A stretch of 64,000 bases of DNA, taken from contig NZ_CP087114.1 in the NCBI RefSeq assembly GCF_022559585.1, forward strand, positions 2,302,501 to 2,366,500. The letters are read 5' to 3'. A model generated the notes under the pieces. The model was not told the origin of the DNA, did not search any database, and was given only the letters and a program-made list of their open reading frames with translations. Every line of letters begins with the position of its first letter. The first letter of the stretch is position 1. The DNA comes from Bartonella machadoae. Its GTDB lineage: Bacteria > Pseudomonadota > Alphaproteobacteria > Rhizobiales > Rhizobiaceae. Shown piece after piece: positions 52,439-61,226 of this stretch. Made by a program: the position numbers and the translations under genes.

Positions 52439-52738
52439 ATGAAAATGATAGAGCAAAACAGTGTTGATATCGCATTCAGTCAAAAGGCAGCCCGTGATAT
52501 TACAATCGTGATGCGTTCAGAAAGAGAGTGGTATTTTACATTTGTTTCGGATGATCCGGTAACCGGAAAATCAAATAAGTATACACTTCTTACACAAAGA
52601 GGAAAGTTAAGGACTTGGGCTGATCCCAAATATCTCTTTAAATTTCTTCATGAAAGAGGTGTTTTTTATGGTAATTTTGAACTTAATCAGGACGAAAAAC
52701 ATGAAAAAAACAAATACTCTTCCAACGATAGTTCGTAA
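52439..52738 (+). CDS. Small protein between trwN and trwL, probable KorB-like regulator
   Basis: A 99-residue soluble protein (FSQKAARDITIVMRSEREWY, then YTLLTQRGKLRTWADPKYLF and a charged tail) with a good GAGGG site 9 bases before the ATG. I do not recognise a domain by eye. In the related IncW and IncN conjugation loci a small kor regulator sits between the VirB1 and VirB2 genes, and Bartonella trw loci are known to keep korA and korB, so a regulatory role is the best guess from position only. It overlaps the first trwL gene by 38 bases, so it is probably cotranscribed with the pilins. Confidence 0.6.
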   Translation: MKMIEQNSVDIAFSQKAARDITIVMRSEREWYFTFVSDDPVTGKSNKYTLLTQRGKLRTWADPKYLFKFLHERGVFYGNFELNQDEKHEKNKYSSNDSS

Positions 52739-53018
52739 TATAAACCTTGCAACTGTCGCAGCTGTGACCGTATTTTTTATATCACATCCTGTATATGCCC
52801 AGGCGCAAGGTTTAAAAAATGCAGGAGATGTTTTAACGAAATTTCAGACAGAGTTAAAAGGAATTATCCCTATCGCAGCGGCTGTTATCCTTTTATGCTT
52901 AGCAATTGGCTATGCGGGACGTTATATCGAAAAGGACACTTTTGTACGATGGGCAATTGGTGTGGTCATTGCTGGCTCTGCAGCCGAAATCGCTAATTTA
53001 TTATTCACAAAAGCATGA
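52701..53018 (+). CDS. trwL1: TrwL pilin (VirB2-like), copy 1
   Basis: A 105-residue pilin precursor. A signal peptide with FFISHPVYA (cleavage after about residue 33) is followed by a short variable segment (QAQGLKNAGDVLTKFQTELK) and two hydrophobic helices flanking the invariant loop YAGRYIEKDTFVRWAIG. The first helix AAAVILLCLAIG and the second VVIAGSAAEIANLLF are shared with the other copies. AGGA lies 10 bases before the ATG at 52701; an upstream in-frame ATG at 52650 is inside the preceding gene and lacks support. TrwL builds the pilus-like surface structure of the Trw system. Confidence 0.9.
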   Translation: MKKTNTLPTIVRNINLATVAAVTVFFISHPVYAQAQGLKNAGDVLTKFQTELKGIIPIAAAVILLCLAIGYAGRYIEKDTFVRWAIGVVIAGSAAEIANLLFTKA

Positions 53019-53173
53019 TGAGAATGAATTATAAAGTTATGTGCTTTGAAATATTCTTTTTATTCAAAAAATAAAAATTTCAGTGATTTTTTCCATATCA
53101 ATATGAGTGTTACTTAATAACTGATAAATAAAGAAACCATTTGTACAACTGACTCTAGATAAAGGCAAATGAT

Positions 53174-53491
53174 ATGAAACAAATACGCAACCTTCAAACA
53201 AAAATAAATTATAAAACTACCAAAATTATTGCAACAACAAGTGCTTTTTTTATAACACATTCTGTCTATGCTGCAACGGGTTTAGACAATGCAAAAAGCG
53301 CACTAGAGAAATTTAAAGCACAATTAGATATAATTATTCCTATTGGCGCTGCTGTTATACTTTTATGCTTAGCAATTGGCTATGCAGGGCGCTATATCGA
53401 AAAAGATACATTTGTACGATGGGCAATCGGTGTAGTCATCGCTGGTTCTGCACTTCAAATTGCGAATATGTTGTTCAAACCGACACCATGA
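53174..53491 (+). CDS. trwL2: TrwL pilin, copy 2
   Basis: 105 residues, same plan as copy 1. The signal region (MKQIRNLQTKINYKTTKI onward, ending SVYAA) is identical in sequence to that of copy 4, including the bases just upstream (AGATAAAGGCAAATGAT). The variable mature segment reads TGLDNAKSALEKFKAQLDII, and the conserved block AAVILLCLAIGYAGRYIEKD follows; the end is LQIANMLFKPTP. Confidence 0.9.
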   Translation: MKQIRNLQTKINYKTTKIIATTSAFFITHSVYAATGLDNAKSALEKFKAQLDIIIPIGAAVILLCLAIGYAGRYIEKDTFVRWAIGVVIAGSALQIANMLFKPTP

Positions 53492-53641
53492 GAGTAAAAC
53501 ATAAAGATTTTCTGTAGGATATCTTTTTTATCCAAATAGAGGTGTAAATTTCAATGATTTCATCTGTATTGATAGCAATATGCTACTTACACTTAAAAAG
53601 GCTATCAGTAGCAATTATAATTTGAGTTAGGAGTAAACAAT

Positions 53642-53959
53642 ATGATACAATTAAAAATTATTCAGGCAGCGATTAATAAATCTATCTCAATTGCCACAAT
53701 GATAAGCGCCTTTTTTATAATGCACCCTGTGTATGCCCAAGCACAAAATTTAGATCCTGCGAAAAAAGCTCTAGATGCTTTTAAGGCGCAATTAATTGGA
53801 ATTATTCCTGTTGCCGCTGCTGTTATACTTTTATGCTTAGCAATTGGCTATGCGGGACGCTATATCGAAAAAGATACATTTGTGCGATGGGCAATCGGTG
53901 TTGTCATTGCTGGTTCTGCAGCCGAAATTGCTACTTTATTATTTACAGGTAATGCATAA
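53642..53959 (+). CDS. trwL3: TrwL pilin, copy 3
   Basis: 105 residues. The signal peptide (MIQLKIIQAAINKSISIATM onward, ending HPVYA) differs from its neighbours; the variable segment is QAQNLDPAKKALDAFKAQLI. The two membrane helices and the loop with IEKDTFVRW are conserved, and it ends in AEIATLLFTGNA. The upstream spacer has no AGATAAAGGCAAAT element, unlike copies 2, 4 and 5. Confidence 0.9.
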   Translation: MIQLKIIQAAINKSISIATMISAFFIMHPVYAQAQNLDPAKKALDAFKAQLIGIIPVAAAVILLCLAIGYAGRYIEKDTFVRWAIGVVIAGSAAEIATLLFTGNA

Positions 53960-54128
53960 TGAAGAGGGGCTATAAAGTTATGTGCTTTGAAATACTCTTT
54001 TTATTCAAAAAATAAAAATTTCAATGATTTTTCCCATATCAATATAAGTGTCAATTAATAACCGATAAATAAAGAAATCATTTCATCTGACTGCTTTTAT
54101 AAGCTGTCTCTAGATAAAGGCAAATGAT

Positions 54129-54449
54129 ATGAAACAAATACGCAACCTTCAAACAAAAATAAATTATAAAACTACCAAAATTATTGCAACAACAAGTGCT
54201 TTTTTTATAACACATTCTGTCTATGCTGCAACGGGTTTAGAAAATGCAAAAAAGGCTCTAGATGAGTTCAAGAAGCAGTTAGATATAATTATCCCTATCG
54301 CAGCGGCTGTTATCCTTTTATGCTTAGCAATTGGCTATGCGGGACGTTATATTGAAAAAGATACGTTTGTGCGATGGGCAATCGGTGTTGTCATTGCTGG
54401 CTCAGCAGCCCAAATTGCTGCTTTATTATTTACAGGTACTGTATCATGA
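54129..54449 (+). CDS. trwL4: TrwL pilin, copy 4
   Basis: 106 residues. The first ~40 codons equal those of copy 2 at the DNA level, then the variable segment diverges (TGLENAKKALDEFKKQLDII). The conserved two-helix block is unchanged, ending AQIAALLFTGTVS. This chimeric pattern suggests recent duplication or gene conversion. Confidence 0.9.
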   Translation: MKQIRNLQTKINYKTTKIIATTSAFFITHSVYAATGLENAKKALDEFKKQLDIIIPIAAAVILLCLAIGYAGRYIEKDTFVRWAIGVVIAGSAAQIAALLFTGTVS

Positions 54450-54600
54450 AGAGGGGCTATAAAGTTGTATGCTGTGGAATACTCTTTTTATTCAAAAAAT
54501 AAAAATTTCAATGATTTTCCCATATCAATATAAGCGTCACTTAATAACCGATAAATAAAGAAATCATTTATAAAACTGTCTCTAGATAAAGGCAAATACT

Positions 54601-54924
54601 ATGAAACAACTAAACGCTCTTAAAACAAAAATAAATTATAGAACCACCAAAATTATTACAATAATAAGTGTATTTTTTATAACACATTCTGTATGCGCCC
54701 AAAAAAACGGTTTAGATAATGCAAAAAAAGCTTTAGAAGGTTTGCAAAAAGATCTCATTGATAAAATTATTCCTGTTGCCGCTGCTGTTATACTTTTGTG
54801 CTTAGCAATTGGCTATGCGGGACGTTATATCGAAAAAGATACATTTGTAAGATGGGCCATTGGAGTCGTCATTGCTGGTTCAGCAGCTCAAATTGCTACT
54901 TTATTATTTACAGGTAAACCATAA
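54601..54924 (+). CDS. trwL5: TrwL pilin, copy 5
   Basis: 107 residues. The leader (MKQLNALKTKINYRTTKI onward, ending HSVCA) is related to those of copies 2 and 4 but divergent; the mature segment QKNGLDNAKKALEGLQKDLI is one or two residues longer. Conserved helices and loop follow, ending AQIATLLFTGKP. The AAAGGCAAATACT element lies just before the ATG. Confidence 0.9.
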   Translation: MKQLNALKTKINYRTTKIITIISVFFITHSVCAQKNGLDNAKKALEGLQKDLIDKIIPVAAAVILLCLAIGYAGRYIEKDTFVRWAIGVVIAGSAAQIATLLFTGKP

Positions 54925-55064
54925 ATTTATTGAAATATGAAAGGTCCTTTTCATTCAAAGAAGCATTTGAAGATCCGTGATTTCATGCATATCAAGGGGA
55001 GTTTTCCTTTTCTTACAGAAAAGGTTATTTTCATGCCAACTGTAATTTAATTAGGTTAAACAAT

Positions 55065-55385
55065 ATGAAACGATTACTTAATTTCTATTCAAAAAATAAT
55101 AATATAAGCAATGTAATTGCTGCAACTGTGACTGTGTTTTTTATAAGCAGTCCTGTGTATGCCAGCAAAAATTTGGATACTGCCAAAGGCGCTTTAACAA
55201 ATTTGCAAAAAGAACTTACTGGAAAAATTATCCCCGTTGCCGCTGCTGTTATCCTTTTATGCTTAGCAATTGGCTATGCGGGACGTTATATCGAAAAAGA
55301 TACATTTGTAAGATGGGCAATTGGTGTAGTCATCGCTGGTTCTGCAACCCAACTTGCCACTCTATTATTTACAGGTACTGCATAA
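55065..55385 (+). CDS. trwL6: TrwL pilin, copy 6
   Basis: 106 residues. The leader MKRLLNFYSKNNNISNVIAA is shared with copy 9 (MKRLINFYSKNNNISNVIAS), defining a second leader family. The variable segment reads SKNLDTAKGALTNLQKELTG; the end is TQLATLLFTGTA. Confidence 0.9.
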   Translation: MKRLLNFYSKNNNISNVIAATVTVFFISSPVYASKNLDTAKGALTNLQKELTGKIIPVAAAVILLCLAIGYAGRYIEKDTFVRWAIGVVIAGSATQLATLLFTGTA

Positions 55386-55525
55386 ATTTATTGAAACATG
55401 AAAGGCTCTTTTCATTCAAAGAAGCACTTGAAAATTCGCAATTTCATGCATATTAAGAGGAATTTTACTTTTATTACAGAGAAGATTATTTTCATGTCAA
55501 CTATAATCTAATTAGATTAAATGAT

Positions 55526-55785
55526 ATGAAGCAATTATTTAATTTCTAATCAAAGAGTGATAGTATAACGAACATGATTGCTGCAGCTGTATCTTTTTAA
55601 GCATCCTGTGTATACCAACAAAGCTCTGGACAATGCCAAAAAACGCTTTAAAAGATTTGCGAAAAGAGCTTGTTAGAAAAATTATTCCTGTTGCAGCTGT
55701 TGTTATTGCTTTGTATTTAGCGATTGGCGTTATCATCGCTGGTTTAGTAACTAAAATTGCTATTATGCTGTTTAGATCACAATGA
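55526..55785 (+). pseudogene. TrwL pilin, copy 7, dead
   Basis: A decayed copy. From the ATG at 55526 the leader stops after six codons; further stops follow, yet the pieces SVYTN, ALDNAKK-like, RKIIPVAAVVIALYLAIG and VIIAGLVTKIAIMLF are clear. The conserved loop between the helices (YAGRYIEKDTFVRW) has been deleted. It cannot make a pilin. Confidence 0.88.
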
Positions 55786-55916
55786 AATTAAATATAGGAA
55801 TAAAAACACATAACATTTTTAAAAAGATTTAAATGGTACATTAGTTATAATAGGTTAATAATTTCCTTGCCTGTGTTGTAAGTATAAAAGTTGTAAGTAT
55901 AAAATGAGAGTGAAAT

Positions 55917-56226
55917 ATGAAACAAATTAATAATATTCGATCAAAAAATAATAATAAACTCATAACGATCCCTGCATCTATAGTTGTTTTTTTTTATGTC
56001 TTATCCTGCGTATGCGGACCTAGGAAATGCGAACAAAGCTTTAGAAAGTCTGAAGAGCCAGCTTACTGACAAAATCATTCCTGTTGCTGCTGCTGTTATC
56101 CTCTTATGCTTAGCAATTGGTTATGCAGGGCGCTATATCGAGAAAGATACATTTGTGAGATGGGCTATTGGCGTTGTTATTGCTGGTTCAGCAACCCAAC
56201 TTGCTACATTATTATTTAAACCATAA
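55917..56226 (+). CDS. TrwL pilin, copy 8, frameshifted in a T9 tract
   Basis: From the ATG at 55917 the leader reads MKQINNIRSKNNNKLITIPA and on to the hydrophobic core, where nine Ts (55987-55995) put the rest out of frame; with eight Ts it continues FFMSYPAYADLGNANKALES and the full conserved pilin block to the stop at 56226. An in-frame TTG at 55984 would give only 80 residues with an incomplete signal peptide. The rest of the gene is undamaged, so the state may be an OFF phase, a recent mutation or a base-calling error. Confidence 0.85.
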
Positions 56227-56343
56227 CGAAGTTAATAACAATATTAAAATAACATAACATTCTTTTAAAGTATTTAAATCGGATATTAATAAATAAATTA
56301 ATAATTCTATTATTATATTAAAATTATAAAATGAAAGTAAAAG

Positions 56344-56658
56344 ATGAAACGATTAATTAATTTCTATTCAAAAAATAATAATATAAGCAATGTAATTGCT
56401 TCAACTGTAACTATGTCCTTTATAAACAGTCCTGTGTATGCCAGCAAAACCCTGGATAAAGCTGAAAAAGCTTTAGCAGGTCTACGAGATGAACTTACGG
56501 GAAAAATTATACCCGTTGCCGCTGCTGTTATTCTTTTATGTTTAGCAATTGGTTATGCAGGACGCTATATCGAGAAAGATACATTTGTAAGATGGGCTAT
56601 TGGTGTTGTCATTGCTGGCTCAGCGACCCAACTTGCTACATTGCTATTTAAACCATAA
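56344..56658 (+). CDS. TrwL pilin, copy 9
   Basis: 104 residues. Leader of the copy 6 type; the variable segment is SKTLDKAEKALAGLRDELTG. The conserved block follows and the end is TQLATLLFKP, the same as in copy 8. Spacer sequences before copies 8, 9 and 10 are similar to each other (ACATAACATTCTTTT...), a different family from those before copies 2-5. Confidence 0.9.
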   Translation: MKRLINFYSKNNNISNVIASTVTMSFINSPVYASKTLDKAEKALAGLRDELTGKIIPVAAAVILLCLAIGYAGRYIEKDTFVRWAIGVVIAGSATQLATLLFKP

Positions 56659-56776
56659 TGAAGCGATAATAAAAATAAAAAATACATAACATTCTTTTTA
56701 AGTATTGAAATTATACATTAATTGTGGTAAAATATATTTATTTGATTTATTTAGAAGTATAAAATGAGAATGAAAC

Positions 56777-57085
56777 ATGAAAAATAATAATCCCCGATCA
56801 GGTAGCAACAGAATTGTTGCAATTTCTGCAGTTGTAGTTGCTTTTTTTATATCTCATCCTGCATATGCAGACCTAAAAAATGCTAAGGATGCTTTAGATA
56901 AGCTAAAGAGTGAACTTGTTGAAAAAATTATTCCTGTTGCCGCTGCAGTTATCCTTTTATGTTTAGCAATTGGTTATGCAGGGCGCTATATCGGAAAAGA
57001 TACATTTGTAAGATGGGCCATTGGTGTCGTCATTGCTGGTTCAGCAACCCAACTTGCTACTATGTTATTTACAACAACTAACTGA
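56777..57085 (+). CDS. TrwL pilin, copy 10
   Basis: 102 residues. The leader begins MKNNNPRSGSNRIVAISAVV and ends HPAYA; the variable segment is DLKNAKDALDKLKSELVEKI. In the otherwise invariant loop it reads YIGKDTFVRW, with Gly in place of the Glu found in all other complete copies. Ends TQLATMLFTTTN. Confidence 0.9.
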   Translation: MKNNNPRSGSNRIVAISAVVVAFFISHPAYADLKNAKDALDKLKSELVEKIIPVAAAVILLCLAIGYAGRYIGKDTFVRWAIGVVIAGSATQLATMLFTTTN

Positions 57086-57221
57086 AAAAATATGGAAACT
57101 GTATGATGTGAAGTGTTTTTTAAGTCATATCTATTTGATTGCAGATGTCTCTGTAATGATTTTTTATACAAAAAGGGGATATTATTTATGGCGATTTCAG
57201 TCATAAGGAGGGTGAAAAAAT

Positions 57222-57533
57222 ATGAAACTATTAAATATTCTTCAAGCAAAAATTAACAAAAGGATTCAGAGTCTTATTATAACGCCAATTATGTTTCTAA
57301 TAATCCAGCCTGTATATGCGCAAACAAAAGAGAAGTCTATAGATCTTTTTATAGGTGTGCAGTATGGATTGGGTATGTTTGTTCCTATTATTGGTGCTAT
57401 TCTTTTTTTATTGCTGTTGCCTATTTATCTGTTTCGTATCATTTCAAAAGCTACGTTTGTACGATGGTTATTTAGTATTATCGTTGCAAGCGCAGCGTTT
57501 TATATTAGCAGCCTCTTGTTTTACATCAAATAA
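57222..57533 (+). CDS. Divergent TrwL/VirB2-like protein, copy 11
   Basis: 103 residues. The leader (MKLLNILQAKINKRIQSLII, ending QPVYA) is of the TrwL type, but the mature part is different: TKEKSIDLFIGVQYGLG, first helix FVPIIGAILFLLLLPIYLF, then RIISKATFVRWLFSIIVASA. Only ATFVRW recalls the common loop. It lies directly before trwM with an overlap-free 12-base gap and a good AGGAGGGTG site. It may be the ancestral or structurally distinct pilin subunit of the locus; that is inference. Confidence 0.8.
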   Translation: MKLLNILQAKINKRIQSLIITPIMFLIIQPVYAQTKEKSIDLFIGVQYGLGMFVPIIGAILFLLLLPIYLFRIISKATFVRWLFSIIVASAAFYISSLLFYIK

Positions 57534-57545
57534 TCGGAGCAACCT

Positions 57546-57854
57546 GTGAAACCGCAAAAACATGAAGCATTTCCATTATTCAAGGGAGCAACTCGTGTTC
57601 CAACAATTTGGGGTGTACCTATGATGCCGCTTATTATTATGGTTATAGGTGTCGCTACTGTTGCTATGACAATAAGTATCTTTTTGTGGGTAATTGCACC
57701 GCTGTTATGGTTCATTATGGTGCAAGTTACCAAAAATGATGATAAGGCATTCCGTATCTGGTGGTTGTGGGTTGATACCAAGTTTCGCAACCGTAACAAA
57801 GACTTTTGGGGCGCCTCAAGTTACAGTCCCTCTAATTACCGCAAAAGGAGATAA
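57546..57854 (+). CDS. trwM: TrwM, VirB3-like inner-membrane protein
   Basis: 102 residues with a GTG start preceded by CGGAG. VirB3 proteins are small inner-membrane partners of the VirB4 ATPase needed for pilus assembly. The N-terminal ALFKGATRVP-like motif (PLFKGATRVPTIWGVP) and the two adjacent hydrophobic helices (LIIMVIGVATVAMTISIF and LWVIAPLLWFIMV) are typical. It ends 2 bases before trwK. Confidence 0.92.
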   Translation: MKPQKHEAFPLFKGATRVPTIWGVPMMPLIIMVIGVATVAMTISIFLWVIAPLLWFIMVQVTKNDDKAFRIWWLWVDTKFRNRNKDFWGASSYSPSNYRKRR

Positions 57855-57856
57855 AT

Positions 57857-60328
57857 ATGACCGCTGTTGAAAGCAGCAAACGCCTCGCATCAGAGACGCC
57901 AGTAAGTCTGTTCATACCCTACTCACATCATATTACAGATACGATTATCTCTACGAAAAATGCGGAGTATTTATCAATCTGGAAAATTGACGGACGTTCG
58001 CATCAAAGCGCATCAGAAGAAGATATTTTTCAGTGGGTAAAAGAGCTCAATAATACTCTGCGCGGTATTGCATCAGCGAATTTGTCACTGTGGACTCATA
58101 TTGTACGTCGGCGCGTTTATGAATATCCCGATTCGGCCTTTGATCAAATGTTTTGCTATCAGCTTGATGAAAAATACCAGCAAAGCTTTACGGGTTATAA
58201 TCTGATGGTCAATGATCTGTATTTGACCGTTGTTTTCCAACCGATAGCCGATAAAGTTATGTCGTTTTTTTCCCAGCATGAACGCGAAACGCTTGATCAA
58301 AAAAAGATGCGGCAGGAATCATGTATCAAAGCTCTCAATGATATCAACAACACCTTAGGTCAATCATTAAAGCGCTATGGAGCAGAACTTCTTGGTGCTT
58401 ATGAAAAAGATGGCCATGCTTACTCTTCTGCGCTTGAATTTCTTGGCATGCTTGTTAATGGCGAATATCACCCTATGCCGATTTGCCACGATCGCTTTGC
58501 CGACTATATGTCTATCAATCGGCCTTTTTTCTCAAAATGGGGAGCTCTTGGTGAACTGCGTACAACCAGTGGAATGCGTCGATTTGGCATGCTGGAGATT
58601 AAGGAATATGATACGACAACGAAACCAGGACAACTAAATGTTTTGCTGGAAAGTGATTTCGAATTCGTGTTAACGCAAAGTTTTTCTGTACTCTCACGAC
58701 ATGCTGCCAAGGATTATTTACAGCGACATCAGCGTAATCTTATCGATGCACGTGATGTGGCAACCAGTCAAATTGAGCAAATTGACGAAGCACTGAATCA
58801 ACTTGTCAGTGGGCATTTTGTTATGGGTGAGCATCATTGTACATTAACTATCTATGGTGACACAGCGCAACAAGTTCGCGACCATATGGCAAAAGCAAGT
58901 GCAGCCCTGCTAGACGTTGCGGTGTTACCAAAACCTGTAGATTTAGCCATAGAAGCTGGTTATTGGGCACAACTTCCAGCAAATTGGAAATGGCGGCCAC
59001 GTCCTGCGCCGATTACATCGCTGAATTTTTTATCATTCTCATCTTTTCATAATTTCATGTCAGGTAAACCAACTGGAAACCCATGGGGACCAGCAGTTAC
59101 AATTCTGAAAACAACAAGTAAAACACCGCTTTATTTCAATTTTCATTCCTCTACACTTGAAGAAGATTCAACGGACAAACGGTTGCTCGGGAATACTGCA
59201 CTCATTGGGCAATCTGGTTCTGGTAAAACTGTGCTTCTTGGATTTTTGTTAGCGCAAGCACAGAAATTCAAACCAACGACCGTTGTTTTTGATAAGGATC
59301 GTGGCATGGAAATTGCCATCCGAGCAATGGGGGGACGATATCTGTCATTTAAAGCTGGTAAAGCAAGTGGTTTCAACCCATTTCAACTTCCCCCCACACA
59401 AGATAATCTGATTTTTCTGAAACAATTTGTTAAAAAATTGGCAGAAGCTGGTGGTGAAGTCACACACCATGATGAAGAGGAAATTAACCAAGCTGTCACA
59501 TCTATTATGAGCAATAATATTGATAGATCGCTGCGTCGCTTGTCTTTTTTGGTACAATTCTTACCAAATCCGCATCTGAGTGATTATAATGCACGCCCAT
59601 CAGTGCATGCTCGCTTAATAAAATGGTGTGAAGGTGGCGATTATGGATGGTTATTTGATAATCCTAATGATGCACTTGATCTCTCAACACATCAAGTTTA
59701 CGGCTTTGATATTACCGAATTCTTAGATAACCCAGAGACTCGCACTCCAATAATGATGTATTTGCTTTACCGTACAGAAGGGATGATTAGCGGGCAGCGA
59801 TTTATGTATATTTTCGATGAGTTTTGGAAACCGTTACAAGATCCATACTTTGAAGATTTAGCAAAAAACAAACAAAAAACGATCCGTAAGCAAAATGGTA
59901 TTTTTGTTTACGCCACACAAGAACCTGGTGATGCCCTAGAAAGCAATATCGCAAAAACGCTTATTCAGCAGTGTGCAACTTACATTTTTCTAGCCAATCC
60001 CAAAGCAAATTATGAAGATTATACAGAAGGCTTTAAACTGACAGATGCTGAATTTGAATTGATCAAAGGACTTGGTGAGTTTAGTCGGCAATTTCTCATC
60101 AAGCAGGGTGACCAATCTGCACTTGCAGAGCTCAATCTCGGCAAATTCCACGTAACAATAGATGGAAAAACTGTTGAGCGTAACTTTAGTGATGAGCTTT
60201 TGGTGTTATCAGGTACACCTGACAACGCAGAGTTGGCTGAAAGCATTATCGCTGAAGTAGGTGATGACCCAGCAGTATGGTTACCAATTTTTTTACAACA
60301 TGTAAAAAATGAGAGGAGGGAAACATGA
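57857..60328 (+). CDS. trwK: TrwK, VirB4-like ATPase of the Trw T4SS
   Basis: An 823-residue ATPase that powers pilin extraction and secretion. The N-terminal CagE/VirB4 domain leads into the motor with Walker A IGQSGSGKTVLL (about 451-458) and Walker B FMYIFDEFWKPL (about 650), and the later block RKQNGIFVYATQEPGDAL is typical for the family. Single copy, full length, open frame. The stop overlaps the trwJ start by 4 bases (ATGA). Confidence 0.95.
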   Translation: MTAVESSKRLASETPVSLFIPYSHHITDTIISTKNAEYLSIWKIDGRSHQSASEEDIFQWVKELNNTLRGIASANLSLWTHIVRRRVYEYPDSAFDQMFCYQLDEKYQQSFTGYNLMVNDLYLTVVFQPIADKVMSFFSQHERETLDQKKMRQESCIKALNDINNTLGQSLKRYGAELLGAYEKDGHAYSSALEFLGMLVNGEYHPMPICHDRFADYMSINRPFFSKWGALGELRTTSGMRRFGMLEIKEYDTTTKPGQLNVLLESDFEFVLTQSFSVLSRHAAKDYLQRHQRNLIDARDVATSQIEQIDEALNQLVSGHFVMGEHHCTLTIYGDTAQQVRDHMAKASAALLDVAVLPKPVDLAIEAGYWAQLPANWKWRPRPAPITSLNFLSFSSFHNFMSGKPTGNPWGPAVTILKTTSKTPLYFNFHSSTLEEDSTDKRLLGNTALIGQSGSGKTVLLGFLLAQAQKFKPTTVVFDKDRGMEIAIRAMGGRYLSFKAGKASGFNPFQLPPTQDNLIFLKQFVKKLAEAGGEVTHHDEEEINQAVTSIMSNNIDRSLRRLSFLVQFLPNPHLSDYNARPSVHARLIKWCEGGDYGWLFDNPNDALDLSTHQVYGFDITEFLDNPETRTPIMMYLLYRTEGMISGQRFMYIFDEFWKPLQDPYFEDLAKNKQKTIRKQNGIFVYATQEPGDALESNIAKTLIQQCATYIFLANPKANYEDYTEGFKLTDAEFELIKGLGEFSRQFLIKQGDQSALAELNLGKFHVTIDGKTVERNFSDELLVLSGTPDNAELAESIIAEVGDDPAVWLPIFLQHVKNERRET

Positions 60329-61107
60329 AAAAACAAGTAATCGCAATAGCAACAGTAGTAATTTTGGCAAGCCAAAATTCAGCGATGGCTTTTTTGAGTT
60401 TTTTTGGAGCGGGGGCAGCAGACTTAGGCGCATCAGTTCCAACAGAGTTGCCCACTTTTTGGGGATCACCGTCACCACCTCCTAAAGAGCCTTCCCCACC
60501 ACAGCACTATGTAGAACTCCTTGAATTAACAAAGAAACTGCTTGAAATAAACACGAAAAAACTCCAACAGGCAGAGAAAATCCATAAATCTATAACAGGG
60601 AATCGAAAATTAAACCCTAAACAACAGGGAGATATACAAACCGATCAGACTAGTTTTTTCCTTAACGATCCTCACTTAATATATGATAAAAGTTCTAATG
60701 TGTTCGTATTCAAACCTAAATCGTTCAGTGACATTCTAAAAGAGGAAAAGATTCCTGATTCTCTCTATGAAGCACGCGAATCTATCGAAGGACGTAAACA
60801 ATATGCAACCGTTGTCGATAAAGCTGTAAGTTTACAAGCTTTTCAGCACACGGATGCTCGTTTGAAGCAAATCTTAGCATTATTAGAACAAATTCATAAA
60901 ACAACGGATCTAAAACACATTTCTGAATTACAAGCACATATGAAAGGCATGCTCGCTATAATCCAAAATGAAAATACAAAATTACAGATGGTCGCACATT
61001 TACGTGAAACTGAACGAGAGTTCATAAAACAGCAGAAATATAAACGCAATATGAAAATTTTAAACAGTAAAAACACAAAGATGCCCACCATACATTTTAT
61101 ACAATAA
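60325..61107 (+). CDS. trwJ1: TrwJ, VirB5-like minor pilin/adhesin, copy 1
   Basis: 260 residues. A signal peptide (VIAIATVVILASQNSAMA) is followed by a short Pro-rich variable part and long helices typical of VirB5 proteins (HYVELLELTKKLLEINTKKL, the IHKSITGNRK turn, then AHMKGMLAIIQNENTKLQM). VirB5 proteins cap the pilus tip; in Bartonella, TrwJ is known to bind erythrocyte surface proteins and to influence host range. AGGAGGG precedes the ATG. The C-terminal ~60 residues are nearly identical to those of copy 2. Confidence 0.9.
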   Translation: MKKQVIAIATVVILASQNSAMAFLSFFGAGAADLGASVPTELPTFWGSPSPPPKEPSPPQHYVELLELTKKLLEINTKKLQQAEKIHKSITGNRKLNPKQQGDIQTDQTSFFLNDPHLIYDKSSNVFVFKPKSFSDILKEEKIPDSLYEARESIEGRKQYATVVDKAVSLQAFQHTDARLKQILALLEQIHKTTDLKHISELQAHMKGMLAIIQNENTKLQMVAHLRETEREFIKQQKYKRNMKILNSKNTKMPTIHFIQ

Positions 61108-61226
61108 GTCTTTATGACAGTATTTTTATATTAAGTGTTGTTTTACACGTATAACAGATAGAAAGGTTTGTTAAAAAGGAATACTGTTCTCTTTGAGGTG
61201 TTCGCAAAACTTTTCAAAGAAAAATA

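Noticed and set aside
52701..57085. Regularly spaced repeats that might suggest a CRISPR-like array
   Set aside because: The repeats are ~450 bases apart and are paralogous trwL genes; there are no short palindromic repeats with unique spacers anywhere in the window.
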